Notes under the pieces: generated by a model | The model's database searches: none | Told to the model about the DNA's origin: nothing | What the model saw: the letters and a program-made list of their open reading frames with translations, nothing else | Position numbers and translations under genes: made by a program | In this document: positions 1-7,845 of the stretch, piece by piece | How the letters are laid out: each line of letters starts with the position of its first letter | Position numbering within the stretch: the stretch's first letter is position 1 | Assembly (NCBI GenBank): GCA_946482495.1 | Contig: CAMLRV010000009.1 | Span: forward strand, 1-24,533 | DNA: 24,533 nucleotides | Direction: 5' to 3' | From: an uncultured Flavobacteriia bacterium | GTDB lineage: Bacteria > Bacteroidota > Bacteroidia > Flavobacteriales > Flavobacteriaceae

Positions 1-183
1 AATGATTTAGTAGAAGATTTAAGTACGGTTTTCACTTGGGGGGGGGGGGGGGGTATCGCAACAGGAACGCCAGCTGGAGTTGGAGCAGGAAGAGATCCAC
101 AAGAATGGATGTATGATGGTGATGTGGTGGAAGCAACTGTGGAAGGAATTGGAACAATTGTGAATACTATTAAAGAAATATAA
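1..183 (+). CDS. Fumarylacetoacetate hydrolase (FAH) family protein, C-terminal part
   Basis: This is the last 60 codons of a gene that begins before the window. The motif IATGTPAGVGAG followed by GDVVEATVEGIGTIVNT is the typical C-terminal signature of FAH-family enzymes, which are metal-dependent hydrolases or decarboxylases acting on 2-oxo acids from aromatic ring cleavage. The neighbouring maleate isomerase suggests a catabolic role, possibly as an oxalocrotonate decarboxylase or hydratase-type enzyme; that is inference. Codons 13-18 (bases 37-54) read W-G-G-G-G-G because of a 16-G run, at the place where family members normally have a segment like LEPGDI. The reading frame stays open across the run and the length matches the family, so those residues are probably wrong rather than inserted. 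Confidence 0.8.
   Translation, partial: NDLVEDLSTVFTWGGGGGIATGTPAGVGAGRDPQEWMYDGDVVEATVEGIGTIVNTIKEI
38..53. repeat. Run of 16 G in an AT-rich gene
   Basis: Sixteen consecutive G bases occur in a window that is otherwise clearly AT-rich. The run lies inside the FAH-family gene and replaces a conserved segment without changing frame or length. This is more like a base-calling artefact (dark-cycle G calls) than a natural slippage tract, but it cannot be settled from the sequence alone. Confidence 0.95.
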
Positions 184-220
184 AAAAGTGTTCAGTAATA
201 AGTTTCTAGTATTCAGTTAA

Positions 221-260
221 AAACTTTGCGAACTTTTCGAAAGACTTTGCGTCTTTGCGG
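221..260. repeat. Degenerate CTTTGCG repeat cluster upstream of the maleate isomerase
   Basis: CTTTGCG occurs at 224-230, 245-251 and 253-259, and the near copy CTTTTCG at 233-239. Similar clusters of this heptamer are, from memory, scattered between genes in Flavobacterium genomes. It lies in the leader just before the start codon at 276 and has no recognised function. Confidence 0.6.
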
Positions 261-275
261 TTAAAATTAAAAACA

Positions 276-1025
276 ATGAAAAAATACAGAATAGGACAAA
301 TAGTTCCATCATCAAACGTAACGATGGAAACCGAAATACCAGCCATTTTTAGATCACGCGAAACCATTTTACCAGAACGTTTTACGTTTCATAGCAGTAG
401 AATGCGTATGAAAAAAGTAACCAAAGAAGAATTGGAAGCGATGGATGCGATGAGTTTAAAATGTGCTCAAGAACTTTCAGATGCGCATGTAGATGTTATG
501 GGTTATGCATGTTTGGTAGCGATTATGAGCATGGGTCGTGGTTATCATTGCGTTTCGGAAGTAAATTTACATCAAGAAACTATTGCCAATGATTTCCCAA
601 CACCAATTGTAACTTCGGCTGGTGCATTAATCAATGGTTTAAAAACGTTGGGTGCGAAACAAATCTCAATTATTACACCATATATGCGTCCGTTAACGGA
701 TATGGTTGTCGATTATATCGAACACCAAGGTATTAAAGTAAAGCAAAGTATTGCTTTGGAAATTCCGGATAATTTAGAAGTAGCGGCTCAAAACCCAATG
801 AATTTATTGGAAATTTACAAGCAATTAGATTTAACAGATGTAGATGTTTTAGTGGCTTCGGCTTGTGTGCAAATGCCATCATTAGAAGCTATCGATTTAA
901 TTCAGGCGGAATGCGGAATTCCAGTTACTTCTGCTGCGGTTTGTACGACTTATGAAATGATGAAAAAACTAAACATCGAACCGAAATCTGCTATTGGTGG
1001 TGAGTTGTTGAGTGGGAAATATTAA
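276..1025 (+). CDS. Maleate cis-trans isomerase (Asp/Glu racemase superfamily)
   Basis: A 249-residue cytoplasmic enzyme that would convert maleate to fumarate without a cofactor. The start MKKYRIGQIVPSSN and the following METEIPA are characteristic of maleate isomerases in the Asp/Glu racemase and arylmalonate decarboxylase superfamily. The two catalytic cysteines are present: C79 in GYACLVA and C197 in ASACVQM, with spacing close to that of characterised enzymes. An in-frame TTG at 255 would add seven residues, but it lies in the CTTTGCG repeat cluster and the family begins at the ATG used here. The gene follows an FAH-family gene and overlaps the next small gene by one base. The context suggests the lower part of a ring-cleavage route (nicotinate- or kynurenine-type) ending in fumarate. 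The enzyme class is fairly certain; the pathway is inference. Confidence 0.85.
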   Translation: MKKYRIGQIVPSSNVTMETEIPAIFRSRETILPERFTFHSSRMRMKKVTKEELEAMDAMSLKCAQELSDAHVDVMGYACLVAIMSMGRGYHCVSEVNLHQETIANDFPTPIVTSAGALINGLKTLGAKQISIITPYMRPLTDMVVDYIEHQGIKVKQSIALEIPDNLEVAAQNPMNLLEIYKQLDLTDVDVLVASACVQMPSLEAIDLIQAECGIPVTSAAVCTTYEMMKKLNIEPKSAIGGELLSGKY

Positions 1026-1249
1026 TGATTTTTTATATTCTTTTAATACTTTCCTATGTTCCATTGCTATATTATTTAGTGGATGGATATTATGAAAAAA
1101 ACATAAAGAAGGGAATTTTATTTATTGTGAGTTTTTTGGTTTTGATGGGAATAACATCTTTTCTTATTAAAAAATTTGATGTTTATATAGCTGTCATTTT
1201 TCCATTACTATTTATTGTGTTTTTGCTTTTAACACGATCAGATAAATAA
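1025..1249 (+). CDS. Small hydrophobic membrane protein, unknown
   Basis: A 74-residue protein whose ATG overlaps the maleate isomerase stop codon (TAATG), so translation is probably coupled. Nearly the whole protein is hydrophobic, with three likely membrane helices at about residues 2-20, 29-47 and 50-70. Short charged stretches (KKNIKKG and KKFD) lie between them, and it ends in TRSDK. I recognise no family motif. Position alone suggests it is expressed with the catabolic genes; a role in uptake is possible but unsupported. Confidence 0.6.
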   Translation: MIFYILLILSYVPLLYYLVDGYYEKNIKKGILFIVSFLVLMGITSFLIKKFDVYIAVIFPLLFIVFLLLTRSDK

Positions 1250-1295
1250 AGTATTTAAAACAAATGTTCAAATTCACCAATTGATAATTTTAACC

Positions 1296-3575
1296 ATGAA
1301 AAAATTAGTTTATTTATTATTAGTTGCCACGTTTTTTGCACCTGCTCAAAACATAAATATTTCTAGAGATTTAGTGGAATATATCAATCCCTTAATGGGA
1401 ACGGCTAGTAGTTATGATTTGAGTAATGGAAATACGTATCCAGCTATTGGTTTACCTTGGGGAATGAATCTTTGGACACCACAAACAGGTAATAATGGTA
1501 ATGGCTGGCAATATACCTATGATGCTAAGAAAATAAGAGGTTTTAAACAAACACATCAGCCTTCGCCATGGATGAATGATTATGGGCAATTTTCATTGAT
1601 GCCAGTTGTAGGGAAAGGAACCATTGATGAAGAAGAAAGAGCAAGTTGGTTCAGTCATAAATCGGAAATTGCAAAACCCTATTATTATTCGGTTTATTTA
1701 GCCGACCATGATGTGACCACAGAAATTGCTCCGACAGAAAGAGCTGCTTTTTTTCAATTCACCTTTCCTAAAACCGAGGATGCTTTTGTAGTGATTGATG
1801 CTTTTGATAGAGGTTCATACATCAAAATTATTCCTGAAGAAAATAAAATCATTGGATACAGTTCTCGTTATGCACGAGGTAAGTTGAATAATTTCAAGAA
1901 TTACTTTGTCATTGTTTTCGATAAACCTTTTAAAACTTCTTCGCTTTGGAGCGATAAAACTAAATTGAGTGAATTAGAAATGTCGGCTTCTCATATTTCG
2001 GCGTTAATTCAGTTCAATATTACCAATGCAAAAGAAATTGTTGGAGCTAAAGTTGCTTCTTCATTTATTAGTTTTGAACAAGCAGAAACCAATCTAAAAG
2101 AAATTGGAAATGATAGTTTCGAATCGGTAAAGGAAAAGGGCAAATCTGTTTGGAACAAAACCTTAAACCGCATTGAAGTGGATGGTGGAACGGAAGAACA
2201 GATTAGAACTTTTTATTCTACTTTTTATCGCACCTTGTTTTTTCCAATGAAAATGTATGAAGTGGATGCTTCAAACAAAATTGTGCATTATAGTCCGTAT
2301 ACAGGGAAAACAATGCCAGGTTATCGTTTTGCTGGAACTGGTTTTTGGGATACTTTTCGAGCATTATATCCTTTCTTAAATTTAATGTATCCTTCAATTA
2401 ACAAAGAAATGCAGGAAGGTTTGATTAATGATTATCTCGAAGGCGGTTGGTTACCAGAATGGAGTAGTCCGTCTTATAGTGATATTATGATTGGAAACAA
2501 TTCTGCTTCTGTAGTGGCTGATGCTTATATTAAAGGAAATCGAGGTTACGATATTCAGAAATTATACGAAGCGTTATTGCATGGAGCAAATAATGAAGGG
2601 CCACAAGCTACTGGTAGAAAAGGAGTAGAGTTTTATAATAAATTAGGTTATGTGCCTTATGATGTGGGAATTAATGAAAATGCCGCTAGAACATTAGAAT
2701 ACGCGTATGATGATTTTGCAATTAGTCGTTTAGCGAAAGCGTTAAACCGACCACAAGAAGAAATTGATTTGTATGAAAAAAGAAGTATGAATTATACTCA
2801 TCTTTTTGATTCTGAAACCAAATTGATGCGAGGAAAAAATAAAGATGGAAGTTTTCACAAGCCTTTCAATCCTTTTAAATGGGGTGATGAGTTTACGGAA
2901 GGGAACAGTTGGCATTATACTTGGAGCGTTTTTCATGATATTGAAGGATTGTCAAAATTGATGGGCGGACACAAGAAATTTGTTTCTATGTTAGATTCGG
3001 TTTTCACGATGCCACCAGTTTTTGATAACAGTTATTACGGTGAAACGATTCATGAAATTAGAGAAATGCAAATTGCAAATATGGGTCAGTATGCACATGG
3101 AAATCAGCCTATTCAACACATGATTTATTTGTATAATTATGCTGGTGAGCCTTGGAAAACGCAATATTGGGTACGTGAAACAATGAAAAAATTATACAAA
3201 CCCACTCCTGATGGTTATTGTGGTGATGAAGATAACGGACAAACATCGGCTTGGTATGTTTTTTCTGCATTAGGATTTTATCCGGTTTGTCCAGCAACAA
3301 ATGAATACGTTTTAGGAACACCGTTGTTTAAAAAAGTAACGCTGAATTTAGAAAACGGTAAACAATTTGTGATTTCAGCAGCCAATAATAGTGAGGAAAA
3401 CAAATATGTTCAAAAAATCAATTTAAATGGGAAAGAACATTTGAAAAATTGGATTAGTCATGAAACGATTTTAAAAGGTGGAATTTTCGATTTTAAAATG
3501 GCGAATTCACCAAATAAAAAACGAGGAATATCTGAAGATTGTTATCCGTTTTCACTTTCCTCTCAAAAGAAATAA
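1296..3575 (+). CDS. Secreted GH92 family alpha-mannosidase
   Basis: A 759-residue glycoside hydrolase of family GH92, calcium-dependent exo-acting alpha-mannosidases that trim mannose from glycans such as N-glycans. Family signatures in order are YINPLMGT and NTYPAIGLPWGM near the N-terminus, GFKQTHQPSPWMNDYG, FWDTFRALYP, TEGNSWHYTWSVFHD, GETIHEIREM, and GYCGDEDNGQTSAWYVFSALGFYPV. E535 in the TEGNSW motif and D644/D646 in the GDEDNGQ motif sit where the family's general acid and base are found. Residues 1-22 form a signal peptide (MKKLVYLLLVATFFAPAQN) without a lipobox, so export to the periplasm or beyond is expected. A TTG at 1281 would extend the start by five residues, but the ATG gives a normal signal peptide. 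There is no obvious type IX sorting domain and no SusC/SusD pair nearby. The bond specificity (alpha-1,2, 1,3 or others) cannot be read from the sequence. Confidence 0.92.
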   Translation: MKKLVYLLLVATFFAPAQNINISRDLVEYINPLMGTASSYDLSNGNTYPAIGLPWGMNLWTPQTGNNGNGWQYTYDAKKIRGFKQTHQPSPWMNDYGQFSLMPVVGKGTIDEEERASWFSHKSEIAKPYYYSVYLADHDVTTEIAPTERAAFFQFTFPKTEDAFVVIDAFDRGSYIKIIPEENKIIGYSSRYARGKLNNFKNYFVIVFDKPFKTSSLWSDKTKLSELEMSASHISALIQFNITNAKEIVGAKVASSFISFEQAETNLKEIGNDSFESVKEKGKSVWNKTLNRIEVDGGTEEQIRTFYSTFYRTLFFPMKMYEVDASNKIVHYSPYTGKTMPGYRFAGTGFWDTFRALYPFLNLMYPSINKEMQEGLINDYLEGGWLPEWSSPSYSDIMIGNNSASVVADAYIKGNRGYDIQKLYEALLHGANNEGPQATGRKGVEFYNKLGYVPYDVGINENAARTLEYAYDDFAISRLAKALNRPQEEIDLYEKRSMNYTHLFDSETKLMRGKNKDGSFHKPFNPFKWGDEFTEGNSWHYTWSVFHDIEGLSKLMGGHKKFVSMLDSVFTMPPVFDNSYYGETIHEIREMQIANMGQYAHGNQPIQHMIYLYNYAGEPWKTQYWVRETMKKLYKPTPDGYCGDEDNGQTSAWYVFSALGFYPVCPATNEYVLGTPLFKKVTLNLENGKQFVISAANNSEENKYVQKINLNGKEHLKNWISHETILKGGIFDFKMANSPNKKRGISEDCYPFSLSSQKK

Positions 3576-3581
3576 AACAAT

Positions 3582-3617
3582 AAAAAATGCGTTCTGAAAT
3601 CCAGAACGCATTTTTTT
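3582..3617. terminator. Bidirectional intrinsic terminator between convergent genes
   Basis: A perfect 10-bp stem, ATGCGTTCTG (3587-3596) with CAGAACGCAT (3602-3611), has a five-base loop. It is flanked by an A-run on the left and a T-run on the right. It would end transcription of the GH92 gene (+) and of the TonB-dependent receptor gene (-). Confidence 0.93.
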
Positions 3618-3633
3618 ATAAAGGTTTTATGAG

Positions 3634-5829
3634 TTAGAAGCTATATTTTGCTCCACCATAAATATTTCTTCCCGCGGCATTAATTCCAGATGCAAATACT
3701 CGGTATTGTGTATCTAAAATATTTTCTACTCCTGCAAATAATGTAAATCCATACATTTGTTTCGTTGCGGCTTTAAAGTTGTAGGTTTCCCAAGCTGGCA
3801 TTCCAGATGCTGGTGCGTAAACTAAATTATCTTCTCCACTTGTTGAGTAATCTTTTAAGTGTTTTTTACCGTTAAATAACATGTAAGCTTCTAAAGTTCC
3901 CCAAGATGGAGTATAGTTAAATCCAACTTTTCCATAATAAGGAGGAATATGATCTAGAGGTCTGTTGTTTCCTGAAGTAGTCACTTTTCCAATCGTAATA
4001 TTGTAAGAACCATTAAATGTTAAGTTTTTAACTAAAGTTGTTTTTACATTCCCGTTTACTCCTGTTACAAACGCTTTTCCTAAGTTTTGATTGGCATAAA
4101 CTTCGCTTGTTGTACTGTTGTAAACGATAGTTGATGATCCGTTAAATGTATATTTATCTGTAACAATTGCATCGTAAATTTGTGTATAGTAATACGTTGC
4201 GTCAAATTGATGTTTGTTAGACTTCGATTTTAATACAAATCCTAAATCTCCAGTTACTGTTTGTTCTGGTTTTAAATCTTTATTTGGAACGTTTAATTTT
4301 CCTGTTGAAAATTCGAAGATTTTAGCTAAATCATCAACATTTGGAACTCTGTACCCTGAGCTTAAATTTGTTTTTACAATAAAGTTATCAGATGCATTGT
4401 GTACTAAACCAATGTTTCCACTATATGTAAAGTTTTGTTGTTTAACTTCTGTAAAAGGTAAATTGAAGAAAGAATTATCAGCAATTGTACTGTTTAAAGT
4501 GGCATATCCAACTCTAGCTCCAAATGAGAAATTCGTTGTATTGTATCTTTTAGATGAATACGACACATAAATATCATTTCTCATCATATTGTTTTTCCCG
4601 TTTGGATATCTTGTGTCAATTGCAGCTTCCACTCCAGTGTTAATGTTATTTCGATAAGCAGTTGATTTTAAATCATCGTAGTAATTTTCCAAACCATAGT
4701 AAAAATTACCTTTGTTTAATTTTGTTTCAAAATTAGCAGCTAACGAATACACAGCCACTTTTTCATTTCTATGTTGTAAGTTGTAATTACCAAAATTTCT
4801 ATTAACTCTACTTTCTTCCACATTTTGATAACCAGCGTCTAATTTGAAATCTGTACTTGCAAATACATTTTCTTTTTCTAAACTATATACTCCTAATAAA
4901 CGCTTTTGTGGTCCGTAATACCATTCTGCACTTTTTAAACCTGAACCTGCAGGATCCGTTAATCTGTCGTATCTATTGATGTCAGATGTAGTTGAATATT
5001 GGAAATTAGCACTGTGTGTAAAACCACTAGTTGTTTTATATGCTAATTTTTGCATGAAGTTGTATTGTTTGTAGGTACTTCCAACTTGAATATATTTGTT
5101 GTTGTTAGTTGTTAATACATCCACGCCATTAATAGTTTCTACATATTTTGTTCTTTCTCCAAAATAATCACCATTATGATTTTTTTCTTTACCCATTCTT
5201 AAATCGCCAAAATCATTATACGAAAAGGCAGATAAAGAGGCAAAATTTTGAGAGCTATAATTGATGTCGAAATACCCAGATTTTTCTTCATTTGCTGAAG
5301 AATAACGTGTGTTCACATTTCCTGAAAATCCATTTCCGAATTTTGCTTTTTTTGTAATCATGTTTACTGATCCACCTAAGGCATCACTACCATATAATGA
5401 TGAGGTTGGACCATATTGAACTAGTGCTGTTTCAAGGAAATTTTCGTCTACAGTAATTACATTTTGTAAGTGTCCTGCTCTGAAAATTAAATTGTTCATA
5501 CGAACACCATCAACCAAAAGTAAAATTCTGCTCGCTTCAAATCCTCTAATCGTAGGACTACCACCACCTTGTTGTGATTTTTGTACAAATAGTGAACCAG
5601 AATTGGCTAACATATCTGCTGTAGTTTGAAAATTTTGAAATTCTATTTTTTCTTTCGAAAAAATTTCAATTTGTGATGGAGTTTGATTTTTATCAATTGT
5701 AATTTTCTTAGAATTGATTTTAATCTCTTCGATGTTCTGTGTCTTAATTGTGTCTGTAACTTCCTGACTAAAAGACAATTGGGTGCTTAATGTTAGTAAC
5801 CCAAATACGCATAAGTAACTCTTCTTCAT
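3634..5829 (-). CDS. TonB-dependent outer-membrane receptor, haem/haemoglobin-receptor-like
   Basis: A 731-residue outer-membrane beta-barrel receptor energised by TonB. Residues 1-21 are a signal peptide ending SFS before QEV. The plug domain spans about 45-165 and holds SPTIRGFEASRILLLVDG (91-108), then VRMNN and FRAGHLQNVITVD (H120), the form typical of the haemoglobin/transferrin/lactoferrin receptor group. In the barrel, YRVPN (about residue 492) and NKDLKPE (about 514) resemble the FRAP and NPDL boxes of haem receptors. The chain ends in aromatic YSF, as barrel proteins do, and there is no N-terminal carboxypeptidase-like domain or SusD partner. A secreted SPOR-domain gene ends 57 bases upstream on the same strand, so the two may be co-transcribed. 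Haem or iron uptake is the best guess, but the substrate is not proven and no clear Fur box was seen. Confidence 0.88.
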   Translation of the reverse strand: MKKSYLCVFGLLTLSTQLSFSQEVTDTIKTQNIEEIKINSKKITIDKNQTPSQIEIFSKEKIEFQNFQTTADMLANSGSLFVQKSQQGGGSPTIRGFEASRILLLVDGVRMNNLIFRAGHLQNVITVDENFLETALVQYGPTSSLYGSDALGGSVNMITKKAKFGNGFSGNVNTRYSSANEEKSGYFDINYSSQNFASLSAFSYNDFGDLRMGKEKNHNGDYFGERTKYVETINGVDVLTTNNNKYIQVGSTYKQYNFMQKLAYKTTSGFTHSANFQYSTTSDINRYDRLTDPAGSGLKSAEWYYGPQKRLLGVYSLEKENVFASTDFKLDAGYQNVEESRVNRNFGNYNLQHRNEKVAVYSLAANFETKLNKGNFYYGLENYYDDLKSTAYRNNINTGVEAAIDTRYPNGKNNMMRNDIYVSYSSKRYNTTNFSFGARVGYATLNSTIADNSFFNLPFTEVKQQNFTYSGNIGLVHNASDNFIVKTNLSSGYRVPNVDDLAKIFEFSTGKLNVPNKDLKPEQTVTGDLGFVLKSKSNKHQFDATYYYTQIYDAIVTDKYTFNGSSTIVYNSTTSEVYANQNLGKAFVTGVNGNVKTTLVKNLTFNGSYNITIGKVTTSGNNRPLDHIPPYYGKVGFNYTPSWGTLEAYMLFNGKKHLKDYSTSGEDNLVYAPASGMPAWETYNFKAATKQMYGFTLFAGVENILDTQYRVFASGINAAGRNIYGGAKYSF

Positions 5830-5886
5830 TGTTAGTTAAGTTTGAAGAAAAACTGTAGCAAAAATTATGCCAAAAAAATGTTAAAA

Positions 5887-6279
5887 TTATTTTTTATTGG
5901 GTTCAATAATAACAGCTGTAGTGTATTTTTTTTTGATCGAAATCAGTGCTTTTTCTGCTTCAATTTTCGATTTAAAACTACCTATCCAAACTTTGTAGGA
6001 AGGGTTACTGAAAATGATAGTTCCGTCAGTTTGTGGGAAGTCTTTTTTAAATGCGGTTAAGGTCTTTTTCGATTCTTCGATTCCTCCAAAGAAAATTTGA
6101 ATCTTGAATTTGTCATTTATGGTGATGGCCGAATTGTTTTTTCGCTTTTCAAGTAGTAATTTCTCTATTTTTTCGTCTTGTTCGACAGTAGTTTTCTTGG
6201 TTTGAGAAAAAATATTTTGAGTTGTAAAAAATGCAACCAAAGAAAATGATATTAAACTAAATTTTTTTAAAAGCTTCAT
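5887..6279 (-). CDS. Secreted SPOR-domain protein
   Basis: A 130-residue exported protein. Residues 1-25 are a signal peptide (ending NIFSQ), followed by a short charged, partly helical stretch. A single SPOR domain covers about residues 57-130: it opens with KFKIQIFFGG, contains YKVWIGSF, and closes with EAEKALISIKKKYTTAVII. SPOR domains bind peptidoglycan strands lacking stem peptides, usually at division sites. Without a membrane anchor or catalytic domain it probably acts as a soluble periplasmic wall-binding protein. It is transcribed away from the act operon and towards the TonB-dependent receptor gene. The domain is clear; its cellular role is inference. Confidence 0.82.
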   Translation of the reverse strand: MKLLKKFSLISFSLVAFFTTQNIFSQTKKTTVEQDEKIEKLLLEKRKNNSAITINDKFKIQIFFGGIEESKKTLTAFKKDFPQTDGTIIFSNPSYKVWIGSFKSKIEAEKALISIKKKYTTAVIIEPNKK

Positions 6280-6297
6280 AATGAATGATATTTATTG

Positions 6298-6305
6298 CAA
6301 ATTTA
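6298..6305 (-). promoter_or_regulatory. Probable -7 element for the SPOR gene
   Basis: The minus strand reads TAAATTTG, matching the Bacteroidota TAnnTTTG box, about 20 bases before the start codon at 6279. I found no convincing TTG at the expected distance upstream, so the match is partial. Confidence 0.5.
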
Positions 6306-6382
6306 TTTATTTAGAATTAAATAATTAACCAGAATGTTATTTAGAATTAAAATAAATTACATTTTAAGATAAATTTAAGGTT

Positions 6383-6411
6383 TTGATAATTATTCTAATG
6401 TTGTATTTTTG
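6383..6411 (+). promoter_or_regulatory. Promoter of the act-cox operon
   Basis: TTG at 6383-6385 and TATTTTTG at 6404-6411 are separated by 18 bases. This matches the Bacteroidota primary sigma-factor consensus (TTG, 17-23 bases, TAnnTTTG). Transcription would begin around 6417-6420 and give a leader of about 70 bases before actA. No other full promoter was seen before coxA, so the eight genes probably share this one. Confidence 0.75.
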
Positions 6412-6488
6412 TCCAAGTTTTTAAAAAGTATGTCTAAGCATTAGCTAAAACCATACCAAAAAATAAGTTTTGATAATTAATTTTTAAT

Positions 6489-7814
6489 ATGAAAAAGTTG
6501 GGTAATCCTAAATCGTTTTCAAAAACTATCTTTTCATTAGCGTTTTCTGCAATCTTTGCAGTGAGTGTTTCTGCGCAAGAGCCTGCAACGGCGGCTGCGC
6601 CAGCTGCAGCGGCAGCGGCACCAGCAGCAAGTTCGGGTGATCCAGTAAAAGGAAAAGAATTGTTTAACACTAATTGTGCAGCTTGTCACAAATTAGATGC
6701 AAAAATGACTGGTCCTGCATTGAGAGGTGTTGGAGATAAGTATGACAAAGAATGGTTGTACAAATGGGTCAATAATAGTTCAGACCTTATCAAGTCTGGA
6801 GATGCAAAAGCAGTAAAAATTTACGAAGAGTTTGGAAAAGCAAACATGACGGCTTTCCCACAATTATCACATGGAGACATTGATAATATCGTTGCTTATG
6901 CGATGCAGCCAGCTCCAGAGCCTGAAGTTGCAAAAGTTCCAGAAGGTTCAGAAAAAACTGGTAGCGGGATTTCAAACAATTTAATTTTAGGTGTATTGGC
7001 ATTTATATTAGCAGTTCTAGTATTTATGTTATTTACAGTTAAGAGATTATTAAAAAATGTAATTGAATCAAAAGGAGTTGAAGTTGCTGAAGAGCCTAAA
7101 GGTTTACCTTTTTGGCAATCTTTAGTAAAAAATCAATTTTTAATGGTGGTTGCAGCTATCTTATTCTTGTTAACTTCTGCATATTTCATGTATGGATACT
7201 TTATGCAAATTGGTGTAGATAAAGGTTATGAACCAATTCAGCCAATTCACTACTCGCATAAAATTCACGCTGGTGAAAATGGTATCGATTGTAAATACTG
7301 TCACTCGTCTGCAAGAGTTTCTAAAACTGCGGGTATTCCATCATTAAACGTTTGTATGAACTGTCATAAAAATATTTCTGATTTCCAAGGTTCTAAAGAT
7401 TCTACTTATGTAGATTACACTAAAGAATTCTATACTGCGGAAATTCAAAAATTATATGATGCGGTAGGTTGGGATAAAGCCACTCAAAAATATACAGGTA
7501 AAACTAAGCCGGTTAAATGGGTTAGAATCCATAATTTACCAGATTTCGTTTACTTTAATCACTCTCAACACGTAACGGTTGGAGGAATTGAGTGTCAAAA
7601 ATGTCACGGTAAAGTAGAATCATTTGAAGTAATGAAACAAGACCAACCATTAACAATGGGATGGTGTGTTAACTGTCACAGAGAAACAAATGTGAAAGTT
7701 GAAGATAATGGTTATTACGCTAAAATCCACGACCAATTAGCTAAGAAATTGGGTGTTTCTAAATTGACAGCTGCTGATATGGGTGGTTTAGAGTGTGGTA
7801 AATGTCACTATTAA
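6489..7814 (+). CDS. actA: Alternative complex III subunit ActA, multihaem cytochrome c with six CXXCH motifs
   Basis: A 441-residue subunit of alternative complex III, a quinol:electron-acceptor oxidoreductase that replaces cytochrome bc1. After a signal sequence (about 1-29) comes an Ala/Pro-rich linker (33-48) and a mono-haem cytochrome c domain with CAACH at 63-67. Two membrane helices follow (about 165-183 and 217-239), then a C-terminal periplasmic domain with five haem sites: CKYCH (268), CMNCH (289), CQKCH (369), CVNCH (393) and CGKCH (436-440), the last one residue from the end. The pentahaem part is the family core that passes electrons out of the ActB Fe-S chain. The N-terminal mono-haem domain would be an extra, flexible carrier, plausibly towards the oxidase. 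actB starts 31 bases downstream. Confidence 0.95.
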   Translation: MKKLGNPKSFSKTIFSLAFSAIFAVSVSAQEPATAAAPAAAAAAPAASSGDPVKGKELFNTNCAACHKLDAKMTGPALRGVGDKYDKEWLYKWVNNSSDLIKSGDAKAVKIYEEFGKANMTAFPQLSHGDIDNIVAYAMQPAPEPEVAKVPEGSEKTGSGISNNLILGVLAFILAVLVFMLFTVKRLLKNVIESKGVEVAEEPKGLPFWQSLVKNQFLMVVAAILFLLTSAYFMYGYFMQIGVDKGYEPIQPIHYSHKIHAGENGIDCKYCHSSARVSKTAGIPSLNVCMNCHKNISDFQGSKDSTYVDYTKEFYTAEIQKLYDAVGWDKATQKYTGKTKPVKWVRIHNLPDFVYFNHSQHVTVGGIECQKCHGKVESFEVMKQDQPLTMGWCVNCHRETNVKVEDNGYYAKIHDQLAKKLGVSKLTAADMGGLECGKCHY

Positions 7815-7845
7815 TAATAATATAAGAAGTTAATATCTATATACA

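Noticed and set aside
255..275. TTG start adding seven residues to the maleate isomerase
   Set aside because: The added codons come from the CTTTGCG repeat cluster and homologues start at the ATG at 276.
4214..4570. Plus-strand frame of 118 codons
   Set aside because: It is antisense to the barrel part of the TonB-dependent receptor, without its own start signals or recognisable domain.
5842..6060. Plus-strand frame of 72 codons
   Set aside because: It is antisense to the SPOR-domain gene and has no plausible promoter or domain.
1296..6279. Polysaccharide utilisation locus
   Set aside because: A GH92 enzyme sits next to a TonB-dependent receptor, but the receptor is of the haem type, points the opposite way, is separated by a bidirectional terminator and lacks SusD.
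6434..6670. Minus-strand frame with an alanine-rich stretch
   Set aside because: It is the complement of the Ala/Pro-rich linker of ActA and overlaps the act promoter region.
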